Below the pieces are notes generated by a model. That model made no database searches and had not been told where the DNA came from. It was given only the letters and a program-made list of their open reading frames with translations. This document shows positions 61,601-64,000 of a DNA stretch of 64,000 nt, one piece after another. The translations under genes were made by a program, and so were the position numbers. Numbering within the stretch: position 1 is the stretch's first letter; every line of letters starts with the position of its first letter. This DNA is from Temnopleurus reevesii (Eukaryota; Echinodermata; Echinoidea; Temnopleuroida; Temnopleuridae), in assembly GCA_036244855.1 (NCBI GenBank), contig BQKZ01000294.1, forward strand, positions 2,411 to 66,410, written 5' to 3'.

Positions 61601-62351
61601 AGACTTTGATATAAAACCATCAAGGCATTTTATCAAAACAAACTGAAAAGAATCAGTTGTAGGGCCCCCAATTCTATTGACAAAATAGGGAAATGGAGCA
61701 ATAAACACCTATTCACCATGATGCCTATTCTCCAAACCAATTGTTGCAGTTCGAGTTGCTCAAGCACAAACAGACTCCAAAATTCTCAAGAAGGGATGCA
61801 CTACTAACCCTTCTATTAGAAACCACCCACAAATTGGTATCACTATGACATCATTGACATCATTTTTATTTGTATTTACACTCTTTGAAGGTCTTCGTTT
61901 CCATATCATACATCAATTCTGTAAAGGTTTTCAGCACATTTCAAAAGCATGAAGTGCATTTCAAAAGCATGAAGTGCATACAGATGGTCATTTTCATAAC
62001 AGTCCGAAAGTAAATAAATGTTGAATTTTAAATTATGAAATAAAGTGTCTCTAAATGTTGAAAAATGGAGATAAGCAGCTTATGTTTCATTGGTTCAGAG
62101 GAACAAGATATCTACAAAAGATCAAACCTGTCCAATCACATAAATTTCAAAACACACTATGATACCTAAAATTAAATGTTTCAATTGTTTCTAGATCAGT
62201 ACAATAGATTTAAATGATCATCATTCATTACAAGCATATCCTTACCTGGAGCTGAAGTTATACCAATTGTTTTCCAAAATGTAAAGTTTGAAGGCAGAGA
62301 CACCGAACGTTTCTTCTTCTTATCAATTTTCATTTCACAATGACTTTCCAT
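6691..62351 (-). CDS. trio: Trio/Kalirin-family RhoGEF kinase, GEF2-to-kinase portion (28 exons)
   Basis: Multidomain Rho-family exchange factor with a C-terminal Ser/Thr kinase. Joined exons give 1602 residues plus an unsequenced FN3 exon. Domains by approximate residue: KWLTSP segment 63-70, acidic linker 105-300, DH 309-495, PH 496-614, Ser/Pro/Lys linker 615-967, SH3 about 972-1030, basic linker 1064-1126, Ig 1137-1230, FN3 from 1231 (first half missing) to 1288, kinase about 1305-1570. Family members load GTP onto Rho GTPases during axon guidance and cytoskeletal remodelling; in vertebrates this second DH-PH module is RhoA-directed. That role is inferred here from homology. Every intron is GT-AG and every phase fits, which strongly supports the model. 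Trio and Kalirin are one gene in most invertebrates, so the symbol means the family. The upstream GEF1 module and spectrin repeats are not in the window. Confidence 0.93.
7134..7260 (-). CDS. trio: Exon 27: kinase C-terminal helix and tail
   Basis: 127 nt, phase 2 to 0, acceptor ttttag, donor gtaagc. [15 protein letters not shown] is the final kinase subdomain (R..S...CL.H.W), followed by [13 protein letters not shown], equivalent to the SRL..FIERRKHQ tail of Kalirin. Confidence 0.95.
7817..8178 (-). CDS. trio: Exon 26: kinase activation segment and C-lobe
   Basis: 362 nt, phase 0 to 2, acceptor cataacag, donor gtagga. PENVLVEV completes the catalytic loop, IKLIDFGDA is an intact DFG (Asp about 1447), [10 protein letters not shown] the APE motif, [18 protein letters not shown] helix F. 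All motifs for an active kinase are present. Confidence 0.97.
8271..8600 (-). repeat. Degenerate tandem copies of the exon 26 5' edge
   Basis: The start of exon 26 with its acceptor recurs in the upstream intron: clearly at 8271-8337 (aatcagtttgatatgagctc ... tggctgtt), weakly at about 8391-8455 and possibly 8540-8580. Unlike the exon 25 copies these contain stops in the exon frame, so they are decayed. Confidence 0.65.
8629..8681. repeat. ttcat / ttcatttat microsatellite
   Basis: Simple pentamer repeat grading into an 8-9-base repeat in the intron between exons 25 and 26. Confidence 0.9.
8980..9118 (-). CDS. trio: Exon 25: kinase catalytic loop
   Basis: 139 nt, phase 2 to 0, acceptor ttcctag, donor gtaatg. 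Runs from [10 protein letters not shown] to VVHLDIK; HLDIK followed by PEN (exon 26) is the catalytic loop with Asp at about 1426. HLD rather than HRD is usual for this CAMK-like branch. Confidence 0.95.
9261..9530 (-). repeat. Two tandem partial copies of the exon 25 5' edge
   Basis: The first ~22 codons of exon 25 and its acceptor recur at about 9261-9318 ([20 protein letters not shown]) and 9475-9529 ([18 protein letters not shown], two residues shorter). Both keep the frame as far as VTERQ, and homology continues into the upstream intron. The second half of the exon, including the catalytic loop, is absent from both. Confidence 0.78.
9736..9784. mobile_element. Partial MITE family E copy
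   Basis: Matches the right end of the 45966-46149 element (gaaaatacacctta ... gttggcatctctg). No clear left end is visible. Confidence 0.45.
9964..10164 (-). CDS. trio: Exon 24: kinase N-lobe
   Basis: 201 nt, phase 2 to 2, acceptor tctacag, donor gtgagt. [11 protein letters not shown] completes the Gly-rich loop, ALAAKFISK holds the ATP-anchoring Lys (about residue 1336), VQHEASMLQ the helix-C Glu (about 1351), and [13 protein letters not shown] the hinge. Matches the Kalirin kinase throughout. Confidence 0.95.
10583..10661 (-). CDS. trio: Exon 23: FN3-kinase linker and start of the Gly-rich loop
   Basis: 79 nt, phase 1 to 2, acceptor cttgcag, donor gtaaga. Only the third frame fits both neighbours: [10 protein letters not shown]...[12 protein letters not shown], giving ELGRGRFS across the junction, the nucleotide-binding loop. 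Confidence 0.9.
11086..11560 (-). repeat. Tandem partial copies of the exon 22 3' edge
   Basis: Downstream of exon 22 its last ~30 codons plus about 65 bases of following intron recur three times (exon-like parts near 11088-11178, 11238-11328, 11407-11495) at spacings of 150-168 bases. All three keep the frame, e.g. [19 protein letters not shown] in the middle copy. The donor is kept in the copies ending near 11088 and 11238 (gtaa, gtaag) and lost in the one near 11407 (aataag). None has an obvious acceptor. Confidence 0.8.
11558..11731 (-). CDS. trio: Exon 22: fibronectin type III domain, second half
   Basis: 174 nt, phase 1 to 1, acceptor tcaacag, donor gtaaga. [20 protein letters not shown] and [15 protein letters not shown] are the typical FN3 E to G strands (GL..G..Y.FRI.A.N). 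It lies between Ig and kinase, as in Kalirin. Confidence 0.92.
11893..12330. other. Assembly gap (438 N), probably hiding the first FN3 exon
   Basis: Run of N directly after a poly-T stretch. The FN3 domain on exon 22 lacks its first strands, and neither 11740-11892 nor 12331-13037 holds a candidate exon. Exon 21 ends and exon 22 begins in phase 1, so the missing exon(s) should total a multiple of three. Confidence 0.85.
12640..12810. other. CpG-rich patch in the Ig-FN3 intron
   Basis: Local cluster of CpG (acgcgcgggcgcggcg, ttgcgcgatac, gacgcgtcac, ggcgcgtgtg) in otherwise AT-rich intron, ending in a poly-C run. Probably an old repeat; no ORF. Confidence 0.4.
13038..13322 (-). CDS. trio: Exon 21: immunoglobulin (I-set) domain
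   Basis: 285 nt, phase 1 to 1, acceptor ctgaacag, donor gtaagt. One complete Ig fold: [20 protein letters not shown] supplies the first Cys and core Trp, and [15 protein letters not shown] the D-x-G-x-Y-x-C motif with the second Cys. Same position, before FN3 and kinase, as in Kalirin/Trio. Frame open past the donor is intron. Confidence 0.95.
13323..14235 (-). other. Intron 20 with AT microsatellite and 34-base hairpin
   Basis: Holds (TA)n at about 13538-13562 and a perfect 15-bp stem with AGAA loop at 13577-13610. Nothing coding. Confidence 0.7.
14236..14263 (-). CDS. trio: Exon 20: 28-nt microexon
   Basis: Acceptor ttttctcag, donor gtaagt. PLNASLYQP, phase 0 to 1, joins exon 19 (..GLGK) to the Ig exon (A|TPAF). 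It is required for frame, because exon 19 ends in phase 0 while the Ig exon starts after phase 1. Too short for ORF-based detection. Confidence 0.85.
14644..14750. repeat. SINE-tail-like fragment
   Basis: ataataatgataacatagatt followed by ctatagcgct resembles the tails of the SINE-like elements at 41.1 and 43.8 kb. No tRNA-like head is present. Confidence 0.35.
14823..15009 (-). CDS. trio: Exon 19: basic linker with KSPSG repeats
   Basis: 187 nt, phase 2 to 0, acceptor tgtgtag, donor gtcagt. Begins [14 protein letters not shown], corresponding to the CSWHTLRMRKR segment after the second SH3 in Kalirin. Then three tandem copies of a 15-nt unit encode [15 protein letters not shown], followed by a Lys/Arg/Ser/Pro-rich tail. 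Confidence 0.9.
16230..16395. mobile_element. MITE family D
   Basis: Terminal inverted repeats ttgtgtttcataaagctgtt...tctatgaacagctttatgta (about 26 bp, one or two mismatches) bound 166 bases without coding capacity. Confidence 0.75.
17367..17614. mobile_element. MITE family C (248 bp)
   Basis: Termini caatgggtgacttcaagtac and the matching inverted end at 17614, with further inverted gttggtgtt repeats inside. No transposase. Confidence 0.8.
21292..21424. mobile_element. MITE family A, copy 2
   Basis: Same palindrome as 260-383: aagcccgggtcacataggac ... gtgaccagggctt. A third copy lies about 410 bases away. Confidence 0.85.
21837..21955. mobile_element. MITE family A, copy 3
   Basis: aagccccggtcacataggac ... 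gatgtgaccggggctt; the centre is slightly shortened relative to copy 2. Confidence 0.85.
23910..24593 (-). CDS. 227-codon intronic ORF ending in a CaaX box
   Basis: Longest ORF in the intron between exons 18 and 19, on the same strand. No recognised domain; polar, with SP motifs ([29 protein letters not shown]) and an acidic C-terminal half. It ends KKSTNCVLQ then TAA, a polybasic CaaX motif of the kind that is prenylated (Gln at X favours farnesyl). It could be a nested gene using ATG 24593, with an in-frame TGA upstream. It could also be an alternative last exon: a pyrimidine-rich stretch is followed, with no earlier AG, by tacattag at 24577, and an exon from 24576 would start in phase 2, exactly the phase left by exon 18. 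Function unknown. Confidence 0.55.
   Translation of the reverse strand: MVSYISYDPKSCSYKTESFSSCSNPKEMAPQLNKLIGEEMISKPLRSSVHLSRGKRSPISGFPDLVSPDFDILNDTYAPLSPYNFSNNFEALLSPDFHQKWNSVVHGKTVFDFPEPKPLANSVLTENNDLHETKYVDLVRGAPDSEAEIRKEMMIEEETHVCSDVPEHHRENFYQYFLKKCESVLPEIQPGQTGFEQESIQTIVEHQPDERTPKNKDSKKSTNCVLQ
25335..25625. repeat. Degenerate ~50-60 bp tandem repeat
   Basis: Loose repeats of a tctgtgtagyactac..gtcaaac motif, about six or seven units. One minus-strand frame stays open across the array for 101 codons, which may just reflect the repeat. No splice sites identified. Confidence 0.45.
27004..27293 (-). CDS. trio: Exon 18: second SH3 domain
   Basis: 290 nt, phase 0 to 2, acceptor gagcag, donor gtaaga. 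SH3 features: [20 protein letters not shown] (ALYDY-type start and acidic RT loop), [17 protein letters not shown], and EGWIPGEVL with the binding-face Trp. The tail [11 protein letters not shown]... is linker. Its phase-2 end (AA) joins exon 19 as SPSKKSW, like IKKSCSWHTLR in Kalirin. Confidence 0.95.
27294..28153 (-). other. Intron 17
   Basis: AT-rich. I see no repeats or ORFs of note. Confidence 0.7.
28154..29211 (-). CDS. trio: Exon 17: long Ser/Pro/Lys linker (352 codons)
   Basis: 1058 nt, phase 1 to 0, acceptor catcag, donor gtgagt. By far the largest exon. After [11 protein letters not shown] it is low-complexity: Pro-Ser repeats near the start, lysine-rich stretches, many SP/TP sites, and one more ordered basic-aromatic patch, [16 protein letters not shown], about a third of the way in. 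Probably disordered and phosphorylated. Its base composition is markedly more GC-rich than the introns. The several long ORFs antisense to it are shadows. Confidence 0.93.
29416..29835. mobile_element. 420-bp element with perfect 22-bp terminal inverted repeats
   Basis: Left end aattctccctatcgcatata(gc), right end (gc)tatatgcgatagggagaatt. Inside are shorter inverted pieces (cttccggga/ccggaag). No transposase ORF, so non-autonomous. Lies in intron 16. Confidence 0.82.
30039..30207 (-). CDS. trio: Exon 16: PH domain, C-terminal strands and helix
   Basis: 169 nt, phase 0 to 1, acceptor cccccag, donor gtgggt. [20 protein letters not shown], then the C-terminal helix [20 protein letters not shown]. 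It joins exon 17 to give [13 protein letters not shown], equivalent to the NALQSPIEYQ that ends the Kalirin/Trio PH domain. Reading frame open upstream of the acceptor is intron (polypyrimidine). Confidence 0.95.
30664..30790 (+). repeat. tRNA-like (SINE head) sequence
   Basis: Contains an A-box-like tagcgagtatgg and a B-box-like ggttcaaatcc within a perfect gcagg/cctgc T-stem. The anticodon stem does not pair, so this is a tRNA-derived element rather than a tRNA gene. Confidence 0.5.
30850..31038 (-). CDS. trio: Exon 15: PH domain, first part
   Basis: 189 nt, phase 0 to 0, acceptor attcag, donor gtatgt. Starts [15 protein letters not shown] and continues [18 protein letters not shown] and [19 protein letters not shown] strands 1-4 of the GEF2 module. 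Confidence 0.96.
31039..31784 (-). other. Intron 14
   Basis: Nothing recognised beyond AT-rich intron sequence. Confidence 0.7.
31785..31913 (-). CDS. trio: Exon 14: DH C-terminal helix
   Basis: 129 nt, phase 0 to 0, acceptor cctcag, donor gtaagt. Continues LLLK with [20 protein letters not shown] and ends [13 protein letters not shown], the DH-PH junction. Confidence 0.95.
32022..32114 (-). pseudogene. Truncated tandem copy of exon 14
   Basis: Duplicate of the first 25 to 26 codons of exon 14, [20 protein letters not shown]..., with an intact acceptor (taccacag). After VVPKKA it loses homology and reads SRKNSK then TAA. Homology also covers about 60 bases of upstream intron, 204 bases from the real exon. 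If spliced after exon 13 it would end the protein within the DH domain. Confidence 0.82.
32115..32817 (-). other. Upstream part of intron 13 with ATC microsatellite
   Basis: A possible SINE-tail fragment (ggcgctatacaag) precedes a (atc)n repeat at about 32394-32438. The short ORFs over it (poly-Met, poly-His) are artefacts. Confidence 0.6.
32818..32910 (-). CDS. trio: Exon 13: DH core helix (CR3)
   Basis: 93 nt, phase 0 to 0, acceptor tgaacag, donor gtaaga. [17 protein letters not shown] is the diagnostic DH CR3 signature, including the Gln-Arg pair and the Lys/Tyr that pack on the GTPase. The exchange core therefore looks intact. Confidence 0.97.
32911..34092 (-). other. Introns 11 and 12 (around exon 12)
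   Basis: Apart from exon 12, ordinary AT-rich intron with no repeats or ORFs I would defend. Confidence 0.65.
33455..33541 (-). CDS. trio: Exon 12: DH domain, [12 protein letters not shown] block
   Basis: 87 nt, phase 0 to 0, acceptor attgcag, donor gtaagt. [19 protein letters not shown] is among the most conserved Trio/Kalirin DH blocks. Confidence 0.96.
34093..34162 (-). CDS. trio: Exon 11: DH domain
   Basis: 70 nt, phase 2 to 0, acceptor tccctcag, donor gtaagt. Encodes [20 protein letters not shown], the helix before ERRL. Phase and conservation agree. Confidence 0.92.
34630..34742 (-). CDS. trio: Exon 10: DH domain
   Basis: 113 nt, phase 0 to 2, acceptor ttgtag (chosen over a later ttacag because only this one keeps the frame and gives VVDGYREEM), donor gtgagt. 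Contains [16 protein letters not shown], nearly identical to the family block. Confidence 0.94.
35092..35270. mobile_element. Mariner-like MITE (CAGTCAAACCTGTCTATAG ends)
   Basis: Terminal inverted repeats cagtcaaacctgtctatagt and its complement flank 179 bases, with a TA on both sides as for Tc1/mariner target duplications. Internal gtggccactatagacaggt sub-repeats. I recall similar ends from marine-invertebrate genomes; not checked. Confidence 0.85.
35387..35453 (-). CDS. trio: Exon 9: DH domain, first helix (GEF2)
   Basis: 67 nt, phase 2 to 0, acceptor gatacag, donor gtaagt. [17 protein letters not shown] is the CR1 helix of the Dbl-homology domain. The Glu that contacts switch 1 of the GTPase in DH domains is most likely in the EMVVTE stretch. 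Confidence 0.94.
35454..36322 (-). other. Intron 8, proximal part
   Basis: No feature recognised between exon 9 and the exon 8 duplicates. Confidence 0.6.
36323..36377 (-). repeat. Third, short copy of the exon 8 donor edge
   Basis: About 55 bases match the intron next to the two exon 8 copies (ctgactgatcctg...aagaccaacttacgata). The copy includes the gtaagttgg donor string on the minus strand but almost no exon sequence. It extends the tandem series to three. Confidence 0.6.
36466..36580 (-). pseudogene. Duplicated exon 8 copy with dead donor
   Basis: Near-copy of exon 8: same acceptor context (gtttag), same GEGAP start and same [15 protein letters not shown] end, but a shorter Pro-Glu run. 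The donor is changed from gtaagt to ataagt, so it cannot be used as a normal 5' splice site, and the frame hits TAA immediately after the exon edge. If used at all it would be a terminal exon truncating the protein before the DH domain. Confidence 0.8.
36653..36785 (-). CDS. trio: Exon 8: Pro-Glu repeat and entry to DH domain
   Basis: 133 nt, phase 1 to 2, acceptor cgattag, donor gtaagt. Contains a (PE)n run followed by [19 protein letters not shown], which leads into [13 protein letters not shown], the first DH helix, on exon 9. A diverged tandem copy lies downstream at 36466-36580. Confidence 0.9.
36786..37564 (-). other. Intron 7
   Basis: AT-rich, with a poly-T run at about 37468-37484. 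Nothing coding. Confidence 0.65.
37565..37706 (-). CDS. trio: Exon 7: Glu/Lys-rich linker
   Basis: 142 nt, phase 0 to 1, acceptor attccag, donor gtaag. Highly charged sequence ([14 protein letters not shown]...[13 protein letters not shown]), with no domain. It joins exon 8 as ..[12 protein letters not shown]. Confidence 0.83.
39420..39600 (+). mobile_element. Possible LINE/retroposon 3' tail
   Basis: A non-coding stretch ends in repeated aaactaaaact units after aataaa, typical of a retroposon tail. No reverse transcriptase nearby. Confidence 0.35.
40018..40199. mobile_element. MITE family E, copy 1
   Basis: Ends cagagatgccaac and gttggcatctctg. Same family as 45966-46149. Confidence 0.7.
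41095..41345 (+). mobile_element. tRNA-derived SINE, copy 1
   Basis: B-box ggttcgagtcccaccc, then a body (cagcaagaaatttatccaca ... aaagccagggtaataatg) and the tail gcgctatataaaagccattc(attatt)n. The A-box side is disrupted by a poly-G run. Confidence 0.75.
42997..43089 (-). CDS. trio: Exon 6: linker
   Basis: 93 nt, phase 0 to 0, acceptor gatggacag, donor gtatgt. 31 residues ([18 protein letters not shown]...), polar and apparently unstructured. Supported by splice sites and phase rather than by conserved sequence. Confidence 0.8.
43559..43726 (-). CDS. trio: Exon 5: acidic linker with PLPPPM motif
   Basis: 168 nt, phase 0 to 0, acceptor ttcacacag, donor gtaggc. [18 protein letters not shown] closely matches the [11 protein letters not shown] segment before GEF2 in Trio/Kalirin and anchors the linker. 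The proline run is a possible SH3 ligand, but no partner can be named from sequence. Confidence 0.9.
43803..44098 (+). mobile_element. tRNA-derived SINE, copy 2
   Basis: A-box-like gtgtagcggttctg, B-box caattcaaatccca, then the same body as copy 1 (cagcaagaaatctatccaca, tagccagggtaataat) and tail gcgctatatgaatggacctt. Lies in intron 4. Confidence 0.75.
44355..44432 (-). CDS. trio: Exon 4: acidic linker
   Basis: 78 nt, phase 0 to 0, acceptor ttttgcag, donor gtgagg. 26 residues ([19 protein letters not shown]...). No domain; part of the acidic spacer between the KWLTSP block and the DH domain. Confidence 0.85.
45966..46149. mobile_element. MITE family E, copy 2
   Basis: Ends cagagatgctaac and gttggcatctctg, with an AT-rich centre. 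Confidence 0.65.
48084..48170 (-). CDS. Candidate in-phase cassette exon (29 codons)
   Basis: GC content rises sharply here. In one frame 29 codons read from an acceptor-like cgcttttag to a donor-like GCA|gtaagc. Phase 0 at both ends fits exactly between exons 3 and 4. It contains [16 protein letters not shown], which resembles the AAELV.AIEELVKSK helix of vertebrate Trio linkers. Against it: the sequence before the acceptor is purine-rich, and in vertebrates the similar helix lies after PLPPPM rather than before. If the donor is ignored the frame runs 12 more codons to TAA, so it could instead be an alternative terminal exon. Confidence 0.42.
49205..49328 (-). CDS. trio: Exon 3: conserved KWLTSPIRK segment
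   Basis: 124 nt, phase 2 to 0, acceptor tttctag, donor gtagga. [14 protein letters not shown] is nearly identical to the KWLTSPVRR block before the GEF2 domain in Trio and Kalirin. A basic, Ser/Gly/Arg-rich tail follows (residues about 75-104). Confidence 0.92.
51183..52060. mobile_element. Long inverted-repeat cluster (three arms)
   Basis: Arms at about 51185-51350, 51635-51793 (inverted) and 51845-52020 (direct) share the string aactgtgaaaatttgagc and flanking homology (accctgg...; ttcaaaagttatgaatttwca; catgggratcct). The first two form a ~600-bp palindrome-like element. Fragments recur near 45.5 and 50.1 kb. No coding capacity. Confidence 0.7.
53702..53858. mobile_element. MITE family B, copy 1
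   Basis: Inverted ends ggggtgttgctcaa...ttgagcaacaccc; inside, inverted gcaaatcaactgcaac-type repeats. Related to 59948-60122 and, diverged, 56594-56740. Confidence 0.78.
54241..54322 (-). CDS. trio: Exon 2: Gly/Asn-rich linker into KWLTSP
   Basis: 82 nt, phase 1 to 2, acceptor ccacag, donor gtaagt. Encodes a Gly/Ser/Asn stretch ending in KRKGSIK, which runs into KWLTSP of exon 3. Vertebrate Kalirin has the same arrangement, a basic KR..LKKWLTSP, just after its alternative start exon. Confidence 0.88.
55890..56560. repeat. 15-bp minisatellite (gtagatgtagaagta)n
   Basis: Tandem gtagatgtagaagta units, cleanest at 56180-56560 and degenerate either side. Because the unit is a multiple of three, long ORFs appear on both strands (Val-Asp-Val-Glu, Thr-Ser-Thr). 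These are artefacts. Confidence 0.92.
56594..56740. mobile_element. MITE family B, diverged copy
   Basis: ggctgttgctaaaaagttg ... gatttgcagttgatttacga resembles family B, lodged between two repeat arrays; the right end is altered. Confidence 0.5.
56713..56876. repeat. 82-bp tandem duplication
   Basis: Block from atttacgatcaactggtaac to gtagaaatagaa occurs twice with an 82-base period and essentially no mismatch, joining the end of the MITE B copy to minisatellite-like sequence. Confidence 0.85.
57050..58150. repeat. ~93-bp satellite array with alternating unit types
   Basis: About nine to eleven units bounded by ccagatgagaaacaaagtgc or cctgcttaaaaa. The two types largely alternate in the outer part, suggesting a ~186-bp dimer; three consecutive ccaga-type units sit at 57737-57916. 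Short ORFs ([19 protein letters not shown]) follow the repeat only. Confidence 0.8.
58480..58720 (-). other. GC/CpG-elevated patch in intron 1
   Basis: Local rise in CpG (atcgatcgcgagatc, gtccactcgccgcatg, gagccggcttcgac) between repeat arrays. It could be an alternative promoter or untranslated first exon; no splice site or protein evidence. Confidence 0.25.
59241..59346. repeat. 54-bp perfect tandem duplication
   Basis: gtatggagtatattttaaac ... gatttatcaataa occurs twice with a 54-base period. The repeated short ORF over it ([16 protein letters not shown]) is a by-product. Confidence 0.9.
59948..60122. mobile_element. MITE family B, copy 2
   Basis: ggggtgttgctcaacagttg ... ttttgagcaacacccc, with internal CpG-rich inverted piece (catgcgcgtc...gcgcgaatg). 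Confidence 0.8.
60123..62245 (-). other. Intron 1, part nearest exon 1
   Basis: Nothing recognised; a short duplicated caaaagcatgaagtgcat at about 61941-61980 is the only local repeat. Confidence 0.6.
62246..62351 (-). CDS. trio: Exon 1: alternative N-terminus (35 codons)
   Basis: Starts at ATG 62351-62349, with a G following the ATG and an in-frame TAA about 75 nt upstream without an intervening ATG. It encodes a short basic leader beginning [19 protein letters not shown], and ends in phase 1 at a CCAG|gtaag donor that joins exon 2 in frame. No good acceptor (pyrimidine tract plus AG) lies just before the ATG, so it reads as a first coding exon, hence a start for a GEF2-only isoform. The leader itself matches nothing I recognise. 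Confidence 0.75.
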
Positions 62352-64000
62352 GATGCATAACAAAAACTCCAACACTGTTTGTAATAGACTATGATTTTCT
62401 ATGTTAAAGTTATTTTGAAATGTTTGTTAAAAATGAGGTTTTCCAAAGTAAAATTCCACTGTAGGGTTATAAAAATATCCACACATGACTTAGAAAAAGT
62501 ATAAAACAAATATCGGCACAAGTTGAATGGAAGTATTCAAAATTAATTTCATTTCCAAAATCCATGTTATATCCACAACATATATAGTTTTGTTAATCTC
62601 CTGAAGTCTCAAAGAAGCAACATGCCTCGTAAAATCCAAAGGAACAAATGAAAACAAAAAGTAAGAATTTCCCTCCATTCTTACAATCTCTCAGACCATG
62701 TAACTTTGTGGCCTTTTGGACCATTCAATGGAAAGATGACCATTGGAAAGGTTACTGAACTTCTAATGGGTGTATGAACCCAATATGTTAATTAGTCTAT
62801 AAAACGAAGACCCATGATAATTTATTACATAATTAATAAGTTCCTTAAACATTAAAACCACACAATCTGTGCATTAATCTGTAAGCTCAGCTTGTCTCGG
62901 GCAAAAGATGTTACTGCTAGTGCTTGGCGTCATAGAAGACGCCTCCCTTTCATGTTTGCACTGGAATAATACGCCGAGATGGGGTCTGTGAGTGCAGACT
63001 AATAATTCTCATGGTTGAGTGAGTGGTAAAGGGGGTATATCTGATCCTTCAAGAGTCATTACACACACATTAACACTCTTTATGGACATCAGTGCTGTGA
63101 ACCATTATTAACATGTATCATTCAGATTTGATCATTCACATTTGCACAAACAGTGTGATGACTGCTGAACTTGGATGGTGACACAGCTCGACGAGTAACA
63201 GAAAGATTGATGAAACTTGAGGGAAATTTTATTGTGAAAATTAAACCATCATTTTGTTATATATCATGCATACTCTGAGTAATTTTTTTCGGGAAGCGAT
63301 GGGATCTCTTAATTTCAAAACTGAACAAAAAGTTGATTTTTCAAAAGGATAGGACAAATAAATATCTTATTAGCCAATTACTCAGACTCTTAATGGGAAA
63401 AAAGGAGGTTCGTCTTGAAATTACATACAGGTCATTTTACACAAAGGAAAAAGAGACATTTGAATACAGATAATCCCAGTTTGGTGCAAATACAGAATAT
63501 TTTTTCTAAGAATTGAACCAAACAAATTATGACACCTACTAAATAGTATTCATTTGGAATCTAAATTTTATGGTGTTTATCACCATTCTGAGATCAACAA
63601 ACCTAAAATGATAATTCAAAGGGTAACAACTTGTTACAATGGGGGATATAACTAAACTTAACTAAATGGAAATAAGAGAAGCCCAAAATGATTACATGAC
63701 ACAAGCGAAAAGTATATCTATACAAGTTCAGAGCTTTCTTTCGGTAAATCATAAATGTATCCTTGATGTACATACATCTAAGATTCTATGGTGATATCAC
63801 AATACCCTTCTTATTGATCTCTGAAATCTACATGTACATGTACTAATCCATCCACCCTTAGACAGAGTTCACACCAAACATTTTTCTAGCTTTTTAAGAC
63901 AATAGATAAGGAACAATACAAACTGATGGGAAAATAGTTTAGGTGCTCTATCAGAATAAAATTCCCAGGTGCTAACTTGCAAAACTCTGGGTAAACATCT
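62352..64000 (-). promoter_or_regulatory. Upstream flank and putative promoter of the short isoform
   Basis: If exon 1 is a true first exon, its 5' UTR and promoter lie here. A GC-richer patch at 62890-63010 holds a perfect ggcgtc-N6-gacgcc inverted repeat. No TATA box or start site can be assigned. In a longer isoform this stretch would simply be intron. Confidence 0.3.

Overview
The window is eukaryotic (animal) genomic DNA: AT-rich, with many short exons separated by introns of 0.4 to 12 kb, GT/AG splice borders, no operons, and many miniature inverted-repeat elements, tRNA-derived SINEs and microsatellites. The repeat style, and a Trio/Kalirin-family gene that keeps its C-terminal kinase (to my knowledge Drosophila Trio and C. 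elegans UNC-73 lack it), suggest a marine deuterostome, most likely an echinoderm such as a sea urchin. The species is inferred, not proven.

Essentially one gene fills the window on the minus strand: the C-terminal half of a Trio/Kalirin-type Rho guanine-nucleotide exchange factor. I built it from 28 coding exons between 62351 (ATG) and 6691 (TAG). All junction phases agree and the joined exons total 4809 nt (1602 codons plus stop), not counting one FN3 exon that must lie in the 438-base assembly gap at 11893-12330. In protein order: alternative N-terminus, conserved KWLTSP segment, acidic linker with a PLPPPM motif, second DH (GEF2), PH, a long Ser/Pro/Lys linker on one exon, SH3, basic KSPSG-repeat linker, Ig, FN3, and a Ser/Thr kinase with intact catalytic Lys, HLD and DFG residues. 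The first GEF module and spectrin repeats are absent, so the ATG exon at 62.3 kb is best read as the start of a short GEF2-only isoform, comparable to vertebrate Kalirin/Duet starts. Exons of a longer isoform would lie beyond 64000.

Layout: 1-6690 is 3' UTR and flank; 6691-10661 kinase; 11558-14263 FN3, Ig and a 28-nt microexon; 14823-15009 basic linker; 15010-27003 a 12-kb intron holding a 227-codon ORF that ends in a CaaX box and is phase-compatible as an alternative terminal exon; 27004-29211 SH3 and linker; 30039-36785 PH and DH; 37565-49328 acidic linker exons, with a candidate in-phase cassette exon at 48084-48170; 54241-62351 N-terminal exons around an intron rich in satellites. 62352-64000 is upstream flank.

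The most unusual observations are (1) the possible CaaX-terminated DH-PH-SH3 isoform and (2) a repeated pattern in which one edge of an exon, with its splice site, is copied in tandem into the adjoining intron. This is seen at five exons (8, 14, 22, 25, 26), in several cases with the reading frame preserved. Exon numbers, residue numbers and splice sites are my own manual reconstruction; no database or alignment was run.
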